This document shows, in pieces, positions 1 to 6,234 of a stretch of 10,107 bases of DNA (positions are counted from its first letter, which is position 1; the number at the start of each line of letters is the position of its first letter). Location of the stretch: NCBI GenBank assembly GCA_001805205.1, contig MHER01000019.1:837-10943 (forward strand), given 5' to 3'. Both the position numbers and the translations under genes were made by a program. This DNA is from Nitrospirae bacterium RIFCSPLOW2_12_42_9 (GTDB lineage Bacteria; Nitrospirota; 9FT-COMBO-42-15; HDB-SIOI813). The notes beneath the pieces are model-generated. The model worked only from the letters and a program-made list of their open reading frames with translations. It did no database searches and had not been told where the DNA came from.

Positions 1-309
1 GCAAGGATAAGTGATTTTGACCCTTTTGGGGTCGAGGATATGCCTAAGGAAAAATATGTTGCAAAACAGGGATACGTGACAGGCAAGTGCCTATGTACTA
101 AATGTCCAACTTATGTTCAGGGCGATAATCCGGTTGGTTACTGTTTTCCACTTGTAGGGACAAGCAGCAAGATAAAATGGGAGAAGGATTGTATCTGCGG
201 GACATGCCCTGTCTATAAAGAATATGAGCTGACACATACCTTTTACTGTACTCGATGTTCACAGGTGTGTCAGGCTTACAAGATGGAAGTTGGCGGCGGG
301 CATGAGTAG
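1..309 (+). CDS. Cys-rich DUF2769-like small protein (probably 5'-partial)
   Basis: This is a small protein with ten cysteines, probably metal- or Fe-S-binding; its function is unknown. Counting from the ATG at position 40 it has 89 residues, with Cys at 17, 19, 22, 35, 51, 53, 56, 70, 73 and 77. Two near-identical motifs, CLCTKCPTY and CICGTCPVY, look like an internal duplication, and CTRCSQVC follows. This layout matches my memory of the DUF2769 family. There is no signal peptide or membrane segment, so it should be cytoplasmic. The frame stays open to the window edge and the 13 extra codons read ISDFDPFG-like, protein-like sequence. The ATG at 40 has only a weak, badly spaced GAGG, unlike the strong sites downstream. 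I therefore think the true start is just outside the window; the ATG at 40 is the alternative. A 41-nt gap separates it from the next gene, so the two may be co-transcribed. Confidence 0.8.
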   Translation, partial: ARISDFDPFGVEDMPKEKYVAKQGYVTGKCLCTKCPTYVQGDNPVGYCFPLVGTSSKIKWEKDCICGTCPVYKEYELTHTFYCTRCSQVCQAYKMEVGGGHE

Positions 310-335
310 TACAAAAGAAAATTTAACATAAAACG

Positions 336-344
336 AAAGGGAGG
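336..344 (+). promoter_or_regulatory. Ribosome binding site deciding a TTG start
   Basis: AAAGGGAGG is a near-perfect Shine-Dalgarno core. It lies 6 nt before the TTG at 351 and there is no ATG at a suitable distance, which fixes TTG as the start of the DUF2299-like gene. Confidence 0.75.
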
Positions 345-350
345 AATATT

Positions 351-851
351 TTGGAAATCACAACAGTTGAAAAGGCGAAGGAAACTATACTCAAATGGTT
401 AAATGAGAATCATCACAACATAGAGGAGTACAAGGATAATAGTGCTAACTTCCATTTTGAGATCGATTTCCCATTAGGAACTGCGAAAAAAGAACGTATT
501 ATACAACCCAAGGATTATCCATCACTAATATTATTACTGAATGGTGTTTCTATCGCACCTGAACATATGGATTTGCTGAAAAAGATGAAAGAGGATGAGA
601 GGGAGCTTTTTTATAATGAGATCAGGAAAGACCTCATGTTCTCTGAAAGCAGCTATGATATTAATCTGGATGAAACGGGTATTGCAAGACAGGTTCAGTT
701 TTCTTATGAGTTTTACTTTGATACCCTTACAAAGACACAGTTGTATAGAGGACTCCTGGTAAATTACAGGGTCCTGATATATTTTGTGAATAAGTTTAAT
801 GAGAGGTTTGGCATTCCGGAGATGCCAAAACAGGATGTAGAGGTCTCTTAA
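351..851 (+). CDS. DUF2299-like conserved protein
   Basis: This 166-residue soluble protein is of unknown function. Its pattern is an N-terminal amphipathic helix (VEKAKETILKWLNEN), then acidic NANFHFEIDFP-type and IIQP segments, then an APEHMDLLKKM helix followed by a DERELF segment. It ends in an alternating beta/alpha region with YEFYFDTLTKTQLYRGL. This order and length fit the DUF2299 family, mainly known from archaea with some bacteria; I assign it from memory of the pattern, not from a search. No catalytic motif, signal peptide or membrane helix is visible. Translation starts at TTG behind a strong ribosome binding site. The fold could be related to small YbjN- or chaperone-like alpha/beta proteins, but nothing here supports a specific activity. 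It follows the Cys-rich gene by 41 nt and ends 124 nt before the hemerythrin gene. Confidence 0.8.
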   Translation: MEITTVEKAKETILKWLNENHHNIEEYKDNSANFHFEIDFPLGTAKKERIIQPKDYPSLILLLNGVSIAPEHMDLLKKMKEDERELFYNEIRKDLMFSESSYDINLDETGIARQVQFSYEFYFDTLTKTQLYRGLLVNYRVLIYFVNKFNERFGIPEMPKQDVEVS

Positions 852-879
852 GTAAGATCCGGTAATAATGTTGAAAATG

Positions 880-952
880 CATAGCGAGCGTAATCCCTGC
901 AGCTTGCTGCAGGGAGCTTCAATCAAGTTCAGCACAAGGTTCGGGATGACAA
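880..952. repeat. Putative dispersed intergenic repeat with hairpin
   Basis: The spacer between the DUF2299-like and hemerythrin genes holds a perfect inverted repeat: CCCTGCAG at 895-902, loop CTTG, CTGCAGGG at 907-914. It is followed by a GTTCGGGATGACA-type string near 937-951. Such GC-rich hairpins joined to CGGGATGAC strings resemble short dispersed intergenic repeats (REP/MITE-like) that I recall from other bacterial genomes. The hairpin has no downstream T-run, so it is not a typical rho-independent terminator. Only one copy is in the window, so the repeat status is inferred. Confidence 0.45.
895..914. other. Perfect 8-bp stem-loop
   Basis: Eight base pairs with a four-base CTTG loop. 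It is palindromic on both strands and contains two PstI-like CTGCAG cores. It could stabilise the 3' end of the upstream transcript or be the core of the surrounding intergenic repeat. Confidence 0.7.
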
Positions 953-975
953 TTACAAGAAAGGGAGTGTGAAAA

Positions 976-1812
976 ATGGCAGAGCAGAAGATTGAAATCA
1001 GGTATAAATGTTTGCATCAGTCTTGCCAGATAAAGGGCTGCCGTGAAGGGGTCCTGAGTATGGATGAGGCCCTGTTTAATCAATTGGCCGCCTCGTATGA
1101 AGACAAATCTCATCTTAAGACCCCCCGAGGCTATTGCCGGCTGGGATTTCCCCAGACCCTCAAGGTACTTGAATTAAGAAGGGCCGGGCATGAGGATGAT
1201 GTACAGCCGGTAGAAAATACCATTGAAAAGGGAGGTCCGGATCCTATAGAAATACTCAAGGGAGAGCATCAGATCGTTCTTAAAAAACTTGACCTTATTG
1301 AGCAGCAGGTACGCAGCAGAGATATTGATGGCTTATGGATTTCTACTGCTGAAGTGGAAGACGGGATTCACCACCATTCAATTGAGAAGGAGGAATTTGT
1401 TCTTTTCCCTCTTTTAGAGAAGGCATCTCCTTACAGTGCGAGCGAAATCGCTATTATGAAGGAGGACCACAGAGAGCTGATAGCCCTTCTGGATTCTTTC
1501 AGAAACGGATTAAAAGAAGGGGATATAAACGATAGTATAAGCAATTCGATATTATCAAACTTAAGGAATCATATAGCAAAAGAAGACAATGAATTTTTTG
1601 ATTCAGTAATTAAAGTTCTTGATGCAGAGGGTAAGAAGATCCTTTTAGACGGCATGGTAAAGGCAGATGAATCACATGTTGTTATTGAGGCAGGAGACCG
1701 TTTTCAGGAAGCAGCCATTGAAAATGATTCTGATTCAGATGATCGCGAGAGATTTAATGAGGCCCTTTTAGCTGCCAAGAAGGCATCCAAGGATGATGAA
1801 TGCTGTCACTAA
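976..1812 (+). CDS. Hemerythrin (HHE) domain protein with N-terminal Cys segment
   Basis: The protein has 278 residues. The central part, about 88-215, is a hemerythrin/HHE four-helix bundle that binds a di-iron centre and typically senses or binds O2, NO or reactive species. Candidate ligands are visible in order: H98 (GEHQ), H132-H134 with the acidic EKEE and LFPLL, H165 (EDHRE), and H199 with E203 (NHIAKEDNEFF). The N-terminal 60 residues hold four cysteines, C12, C17, C22 and C54 (CLHQSCQIKGC and GYCRLG), suggesting a zinc or Fe-S site. The C-terminus ends DDECCH, giving two more cysteines. No signal peptide is present, so it should be cytoplasmic. The ATG at 976 follows AAGGGAG with good spacing. 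The gene overlaps the beta-helix gene by 20 nt, suggesting translational coupling. The hemerythrin call is firm; the role of the Cys segment is inference, with iron or redox sensing the obvious guess. Confidence 0.88.
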   Translation: MAEQKIEIRYKCLHQSCQIKGCREGVLSMDEALFNQLAASYEDKSHLKTPRGYCRLGFPQTLKVLELRRAGHEDDVQPVENTIEKGGPDPIEILKGEHQIVLKKLDLIEQQVRSRDIDGLWISTAEVEDGIHHHSIEKEEFVLFPLLEKASPYSASEIAIMKEDHRELIALLDSFRNGLKEGDINDSISNSILSNLRNHIAKEDNEFFDSVIKVLDAEGKKILLDGMVKADESHVVIEAGDRFQEAAIENDSDSDDRERFNEALLAAKKASKDDECCH

Positions 1813-2647
1813 GATGATAAAAAAAAAATTAATATTTGTCCTGCCTGCACTTTTTGTCTTAATAACAGGAATTGCCAGACCAGAGGCAGCTACTGTTTAT
1901 GTCCCGGACAGCTATAAGTCTATCAAAGATGCAGTAGACCATTCCCTGCCAGGTGATACAGTACTTGTAAAGGAAGGGAATTATAACGAAAACATATTAA
2001 TCACAAAACCGATTACATTAAAATCAAACAAAGGTCCTGATGCCACTGTTGTTAAGGCATCTGATCCCACAGAATCTGTATTCAAGGTGTTCAATGTTAC
2101 AGGAGCAAGTATAATAGGATTTACTGCCACCGGTTCGGACGTCGCCGGTATATATCTGCATAACTCGGATAATGACATTCTCCAGTATAATAAAGCTACA
2201 AAGAACAGACACGGTATTGCCCTCTATTCTTCTGATAATAATACCCTGAAAGAAAATATTGCCAGCCATAATAAACAGACCGGAATGTATCTTGAATTAT
2301 CCAATAACAATATTATAGAGAATAACACTGCAGACTCAAATGAAGAGAAGGGGTTATTCCTCAACTCTTCCAATCTGAACAGGGTCATGTATAATAGTGC
2401 AAGTCTTAATAAGTGGAATGGGATAACACTGTGGTCTTCCAACAACAACACAATTCATGGGAACAAGGTGTTAAGAAACACCTATGGGATTGTACTCAGC
2501 AACTCAAACAATAACTCTATGGAAGATAATAAGACATGGACAAACTTCTACATTATCTTGCCTATAATTTTAATATATATTGGGGTGCTTATTTACTGGA
2601 TCCAGAGGAAGATATTTACTATGATCTATAGAGAAAAGAATGTTTGA
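1793..2647 (+). CDS. Secreted, membrane-anchored right-handed beta-helix protein (NosD-like)
   Basis: This 284-residue protein appears exported. Residues 8-33 form a signal peptide: KMIKKK, a hydrophobic core, then a likely cut near ARPEAA. A VYVPDSYKSIKDAV segment, typical of NosD and pectate-lyase-like beta-helix proteins, follows. Residues 119-246 are parallel beta-helix coils with Gly at 119, 141, 164, 187, 210 and 232, a 22-23-residue period, and Asn ladders such as SSNNNTI. Residues 252-270 form one hydrophobic helix followed by QRK and a short basic tail, predicting a C-terminal anchor with the helix domain outside. True NosD copper-insertion proteins are larger, and no nos genes are nearby, so a carbohydrate-binding or surface role is equally possible. 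The start could be the ATG at 1793, 1796 or 1814; the first has AAGAAGG upstream. It overlaps the hemerythrin gene by 20 nt and the next gene by 8 nt. Ten consecutive A residues at 1819-1828 lie in the signal-peptide codons. Confidence 0.85.
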   Translation: MMNAVTKMIKKKLIFVLPALFVLITGIARPEAATVYVPDSYKSIKDAVDHSLPGDTVLVKEGNYNENILITKPITLKSNKGPDATVVKASDPTESVFKVFNVTGASIIGFTATGSDVAGIYLHNSDNDILQYNKATKNRHGIALYSSDNNTLKENIASHNKQTGMYLELSNNNIIENNTADSNEEKGLFLNSSNLNRVMYNSASLNKWNGITLWSSNNNTIHGNKVLRNTYGIVLSNSNNNSMEDNKTWTNFYIILPIILIYIGVLIYWIQRKIFTMIYREKNV

Positions 2648-2996
2648 GATAAATACAATTATTGCCTCTATAGGTCTTATAATGGCAACTGTAAGCTTTA
2701 TGACCGGACTACAGTTGGCAAAAAGGGATAAGGAAGTTGGCGTTATGATAGCTGGTATGCACAGGATTAATGGTTACATAACGTGCGCTGTTTATATTGT
2801 AGTGGCTGCCCTTTCCCTTAATGGTAACGGGGGATTCAGGACATGGTCGGTAATAGGATGGGCCGTGGGTCTTGGTTTGATAGCCATAAAGATATTTGTC
2901 ATAAGAAATGAACGTTATTACAAGTACGGCAGCAGGGTAGGGCTCATGCTTTTTGTTGCCTGGCTTATTATCATATACAAACATATCGTGACATAA
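2640..2996 (+). CDS. Four-helix integral membrane protein
   Basis: This is a 118-residue hydrophobic protein with four predicted transmembrane helices at about 5-27, 40-60, 69-88 and 98-114. Positive loops (AKRDKEVG and RNERYYKYGSR) suggest both termini face outside. Two histidines, H41 at the start of helix 2 and H115 at the end of helix 4, are present; by the predicted topology they lie on opposite sides, so a bis-His haem as in cytochrome b561-like proteins is not clearly supported. I do not recognise a named family. The ATG overlaps the stop of the beta-helix gene by 8 nt, behind a purine-rich AGAGAAAAG, so it is co-translated with it. A plausible job is as a membrane partner of the anchored beta-helix protein or of the hemerythrin signal, but this is only inference from position. 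Confidence 0.75.
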   Translation: MFEINTIIASIGLIMATVSFMTGLQLAKRDKEVGVMIAGMHRINGYITCAVYIVVAALSLNGNGGFRTWSVIGWAVGLGLIAIKIFVIRNERYYKYGSRVGLMLFVAWLIIIYKHIVT

Positions 2997-3014
2997 TCCT
3001 TCATAAAATGTCTG

Positions 3015-3044
3015 TTGCTTTCCGGTACCCATATATGTCATAAT
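3015..3044 (+). promoter_or_regulatory. Possible sigma-70-type promoter
   Basis: TTGCTT (3015-3020) and CATAAT (3039-3044) are separated by 18 nt. The -10 matches consensus at five of six positions, the -35 at only three. If used, its transcript would run through the terminator at 3088-3120 before reaching the helicase. The match is weak and could be chance in AT-rich DNA. Confidence 0.2.
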
Positions 3045-3087
3045 ACAAATCGTCTTTAATGGTTTTCAGAAGTTTTTAGCGTGTAAG

Positions 3088-3120
3088 GGCCGCAAGAGCT
3101 TTTGATCTTGCGGCCTTTTT
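3088..3120 (+). terminator. Rho-independent terminator
   Basis: A perfect 10-bp stem, GGCCGCAAGA at 3088-3097 and TCTTGCGGCC at 3106-3115, encloses an 8-base loop and is followed at once by five T and then a T-rich GTTTGTTT. It lies 91 nt after the four-helix membrane gene and most simply ends the hemerythrin-containing operon. It also sits 50 nt before the helicase start, so an attenuator role in the helicase leader is possible. Confidence 0.85.
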
Positions 3121-3170
3121 GTTTGTTTAGAAGGCTTGATTATTTAACAATTATTTGAAAAAGGAGAGAC

Positions 3171-4439
3171 ATGTCAAAAGGATTTAATGATTTTAATCTA
3201 TCTGTTGAAGTACTAAATGCTATTTCTGAGATGGGCTTTGAAGAGCCAACAGCAATACAGAAGAGCACTATCCCTCCGGCTATGGAGGGGTTTGATGTAA
3301 TCGGTCAGGCACAGACCGGTACAGGGAAGACAGTTGCATTTGGTATACCTGTCATAGAAAAGGGGAAAAGAGGCAAAATCCCATATGCTATCATTCTTAC
3401 ACCAACGCGTGAGCTTGCAGTGCAGGTTGCAAAGGAGTTAAACAGGATTGGGAAGAATAAGGGGATTCTGTCAGTCCCTATTTATGGTGGACAGCCTATT
3501 GAAAAGCAGATTGGGACCCTTAAAAAGGGGGTTGATATTGTTGTGGGTACACCGGGCCGGGTGATAGACCATATCAAAAGAAAGACCCTTGTTCTGAAAA
3601 ATGCCCGAATCCTGGTCATTGATGAGGGTGATGAGATGCTTAATATGGGTTTTGTTAATGATATCGAGAGGATCATTAAAGAACTCCCGCTCCCTGCAGA
3701 AAGACAGACAATGCTGTTTTCCGCTACCCTGCCGGACGAGATAATGCGAATTGCATCTAAATATATGAATAACCCGAAAGAGGTATCTGTAGATCCAGGG
3801 AATAAGGTTGTTCAAAAGATTAAGCAGGTGTTTTATGAAGTAAGCGAGGGGAGCAAGATAAGTGCGCTGACCACACTCCTTAATGTCGGAGAGCAATCTC
3901 TTACTTTAGTCTTTTGTCATACTAAGAGAGAGGTGGACAGGGTATACGGTAAGCTCCAGAAAATGGGATACATTGCAGGTGCTATACATGGAGATTTCAG
4001 ACAGTCTCACAGGGACAGTATGATGGATAAGTTCAAGAGAGGTGATATTGAAATCCTTGTTGCTACAGATGTTGCAGCCAGAGGACTGGATATTCCTGAT
4101 ATATCGCATGTTGTTAACTATAACATACCACAAGACCCTAACAGGTATATCCATCGTATTGGACGGACCGGAAGGGCAGGGAGAACCGGCATGGCGAGTA
4201 CCTTTGTTACCCCGGGAGAGCACAGGCAGTTGAGTCTGATAGAACGGTCTGCAAAGACGAGGATCCATAAGGGAAAATTGCCGGAAAGTACACCGGGAAA
4301 TACACCGGGAAATACAGAAGTTAAGAAGGAAGCGACAATGGGAGTAAGGTCCGGATACAACCGGATAGAACATAAAAAGATTCTTCCTATGAGTGGAAGT
4401 TCTTATAAAAAGAGAAGGTTCAGGTCTTATGAAGCGTGA
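3171..4439 (+). CDS. DEAD-box ATP-dependent RNA helicase (DEGD variant)
   Basis: The protein has 422 residues and unwinds or remodels RNA using ATP in the cytoplasm. All superfamily 2 motifs are in order: Q motif with F8 and Q30 (PTAIQ), motif I AQTGTGKT at 47-54, Ia PTREL at 78-82, Ib TPGR at 127-130, motif II DEGD at 151-154, III SAT at 184-186, IV VFCHT at 247-251, [11 protein letters not shown] at 298-307 and [10 protein letters not shown] at 328-335. Motif II has Gly where Ala is standard; the catalytic Asp-Glu pair is intact, so ATPase activity is still expected. The tail (371-422) is short, basic and low in complexity, with [10 protein letters not shown] and KKRRFR, and replaces the folded RNA-binding domain of DeaD or DbpA. 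The ATG follows AAAAAGGAGAG. It overlaps typA by 11 nt, which suggests a shared role in ribosome assembly or cold adaptation. I give no symbol because the subfamily (DeaD, RhlE, CshA) is unclear. Confidence 0.95.
   Translation: MSKGFNDFNLSVEVLNAISEMGFEEPTAIQKSTIPPAMEGFDVIGQAQTGTGKTVAFGIPVIEKGKRGKIPYAIILTPTRELAVQVAKELNRIGKNKGILSVPIYGGQPIEKQIGTLKKGVDIVVGTPGRVIDHIKRKTLVLKNARILVIDEGDEMLNMGFVNDIERIIKELPLPAERQTMLFSATLPDEIMRIASKYMNNPKEVSVDPGNKVVQKIKQVFYEVSEGSKISALTTLLNVGEQSLTLVFCHTKREVDRVYGKLQKMGYIAGAIHGDFRQSHRDSMMDKFKRGDIEILVATDVAARGLDIPDISHVVNYNIPQDPNRYIHRIGRTGRAGRTGMASTFVTPGEHRQLSLIERSAKTRIHKGKLPESTPGNTPGNTEVKKEATMGVRSGYNRIEHKKILPMSGSSYKKRRFRSYEA
4290..4313 (+). repeat. 12-bp tandem duplication in the helicase tail
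   Basis: ACACCGGGAAAT occurs twice back to back and encodes the repeated TPGN in the [10 protein letters not shown] tail. The unit is a multiple of three, so copy-number change would keep the frame. Confidence 0.8.
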
Positions 4440-6234
4440 GGATATAAGGAATATTGCGATTATTGCCCATGTTGACCATGGGAAGACTACCCTTGTGGAT
4501 GGAATGCTAAGGCAGTCAGGGATATTCCGTGTCAATGAAAGGGTCCAGGAAAGGGTGATGGACAATATCGACCTTGAGCAGGAGAAGGGGATTACGATAA
4601 TGGCAAAGAATACTGCCATTGAATACAATGGTTTTAAGATAAACATTGTTGATACCCCCGGGCATGCAGATTTTGGAGGTGAGGTTGAGAGGACGATGAA
4701 GATGGTAGATGGCGTGTTATTGTTAGTGGATGCATCGGAAGGACCCCTGCCTCAGACAAGATTTGTCCTCAGAAAGGCGCTTGAACTCAAGCTGCCTCCG
4801 ATTCTTGTCATTAACAAGATTGACAGGCCTGATGCAAGGATTCAGGAGGTGCTCAATGAGGTCTATGACCTCTTTATAGACCTTGATGCCGCAGAAGAGC
4901 AGCTTGATTTTCCTATTGTATATACAAATGCAAAGAGGGGGATAGCAAAACTTGATATCCATGATGAATCTCCTGATTTAAAACCTTTATTTGACTTGAT
5001 AATTAAGGCAATACCTGCACCACAGGGTGATGCAGACGAAATACTCCAGGTCCTTGTGACGAATATAGACTACAGCGATTATATAGGGAGACTCGCTATC
5101 GGCAGGATATTTTCAGGTACTGTAAATATCGGGGATCCTGTGGCCATGATAAGCAGCAATGGAGATAAAACAGGGATGAAGATTACCTCTATTTACACCT
5201 TTAAAGGGCTCGAGAGGATAGAGGCAAGGAGTGTCTCTGCAGGGGACATAGTTGCCCTATCAGGGATAGAGGGGGTCAATATAGGAGACACGATAACAGA
5301 TATAGAGAGACCGAGACCACTTCCCAGGATTAAGGTTGATGAGCCGACCATATCCATGGTATTTTCTGTAAACACCTCTCCTTTTGCAGGAAAAGAGGGG
5401 AAATTTGTAACATCAAGGCATCTGAGGGAGAGGCTTGAAAAGGAACTCCTCTACAATGTCTCTATAAGGGTTGATTTTGACAATACAGATTCCTTTAAGG
5501 TAATGGGGCGCGGAGAATTGCAGCTCGCAATCCTCATAGAGATGATCAGAAGAGAGGGTTATGAACTCTCAGTATCCATGCCTGAGACAATAACAAGAGA
5601 GATAAATGGTATATTGCATGAACCAATGGAGCAGCTTGTGATAGATGTCCCTGAAGAGTTTATCGGTGTGGTCACACAGGATGTCGGGATCAGAAAAGGG
5701 AAGATGCTGAAGATGCAGAACAACGGCCATGGCAGGGTGAGGCTTGAATTCAGGATCCCGTCGAGGGGATTGATCGGGTTTAGATCTAAGTTCCTGACAG
5801 ATACGAGGGGGACAGGGCTTCTCAATCACCTCTTTGATGGATTTGAACCGTGGTGCGGTCCCATGTCAAAGAGGCAGACAGGGGCGCTGGTTGCAGACAG
5901 GGGAGGGAAATCAACCACCTATGCACTCTTTCATCTGCAGCCGAGGGGGACTCTCTTCGTAAAGGAAAATACCCTTGTCTATGAAGGCATGGTCGTGGGA
6001 GAGAACTCCAGGGAGAATGATCTGGATGTCAATGTAATAAAAGAGAAGAAGCTCACAAATATGCGTGCATCAGGCTCGGATGATGCATTGCAGTTGATAC
6101 CTCCGAAGATATTGGGCCTGGAGCAATCCATCGAATTCATTAAAGAGGATGAACTCGTTGAGGTAACGCCGCAATCAGTAAGATTAAGGAAGAGGGTGCT
6201 TGAGGCCAATAAGAGGCCAAAGGCTAAAGGTTAA
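4429..6234 (+). CDS. typA: Ribosome-associated translational GTPase TypA/BipA
   Basis: This is an EF-G/LepA-family GTPase that binds 70S ribosomes and helps large-subunit assembly, especially at low temperature or under stress. I chose the ATG at 4429, giving 601 residues, because it places the protein at [20 protein letters not shown], the usual N-terminus, with GAGAAGG about 10 nt upstream. The ATG at 4393 would add 12 unusual residues. Visible GTPase motifs are G1 AHVDHGKT at 13-20, G2 EKGIT at 52-56, G3 DTPGH at 75-79, G4 NKID at 129-132 and G5 TNAKRG at 166-171. The C-terminal [18 protein letters not shown] signature is typical of TypA. Length is normal and nothing is missing. The start overlaps the helicase end by 11 nt, suggesting coupled translation. 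The TAA stop directly abuts the stop of the convergent Hsp70-like gene. Confidence 0.97.
   Translation: MKREDIRNIAIIAHVDHGKTTLVDGMLRQSGIFRVNERVQERVMDNIDLEQEKGITIMAKNTAIEYNGFKINIVDTPGHADFGGEVERTMKMVDGVLLLVDASEGPLPQTRFVLRKALELKLPPILVINKIDRPDARIQEVLNEVYDLFIDLDAAEEQLDFPIVYTNAKRGIAKLDIHDESPDLKPLFDLIIKAIPAPQGDADEILQVLVTNIDYSDYIGRLAIGRIFSGTVNIGDPVAMISSNGDKTGMKITSIYTFKGLERIEARSVSAGDIVALSGIEGVNIGDTITDIERPRPLPRIKVDEPTISMVFSVNTSPFAGKEGKFVTSRHLRERLEKELLYNVSIRVDFDNTDSFKVMGRGELQLAILIEMIRREGYELSVSMPETITREINGILHEPMEQLVIDVPEEFIGVVTQDVGIRKGKMLKMQNNGHGRVRLEFRIPSRGLIGFRSKFLTDTRGTGLLNHLFDGFEPWCGPMSKRQTGALVADRGGKSTTYALFHLQPRGTLFVKENTLVYEGMVVGENSRENDLDVNVIKEKKLTNMRASGSDDALQLIPPKILGLEQSIEFIKEDELVEVTPQSVRLRKRVLEANKRPKAKG

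Noticed and set aside
534..1113. Minus-strand open frames opposite the DUF2299-like and hemerythrin genes.
   Set aside because: They are unlike any known protein in composition, lack ribosome binding sites, and lie opposite well-supported genes.
1793..2647. Calling the beta-helix protein the copper-insertion factor NosD.
   Set aside because: It is shorter than NosD, has a C-terminal membrane anchor, and no nosZ, nosF or nosY is nearby; only the fold is supported.
4393..4428. An upstream ATG giving typA 12 extra residues.
   Set aside because: The extension lies within the helicase tail codons and is unlike TypA N-termini; the ATG at 4429 gives the usual [20 protein letters not shown] start.
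3906..4646. A 246-codon minus-strand open frame opposite the helicase and typA.
   Set aside because: Both plus-strand genes are certain from their motifs; this frame is a low-complexity shadow with no recognisable domain.
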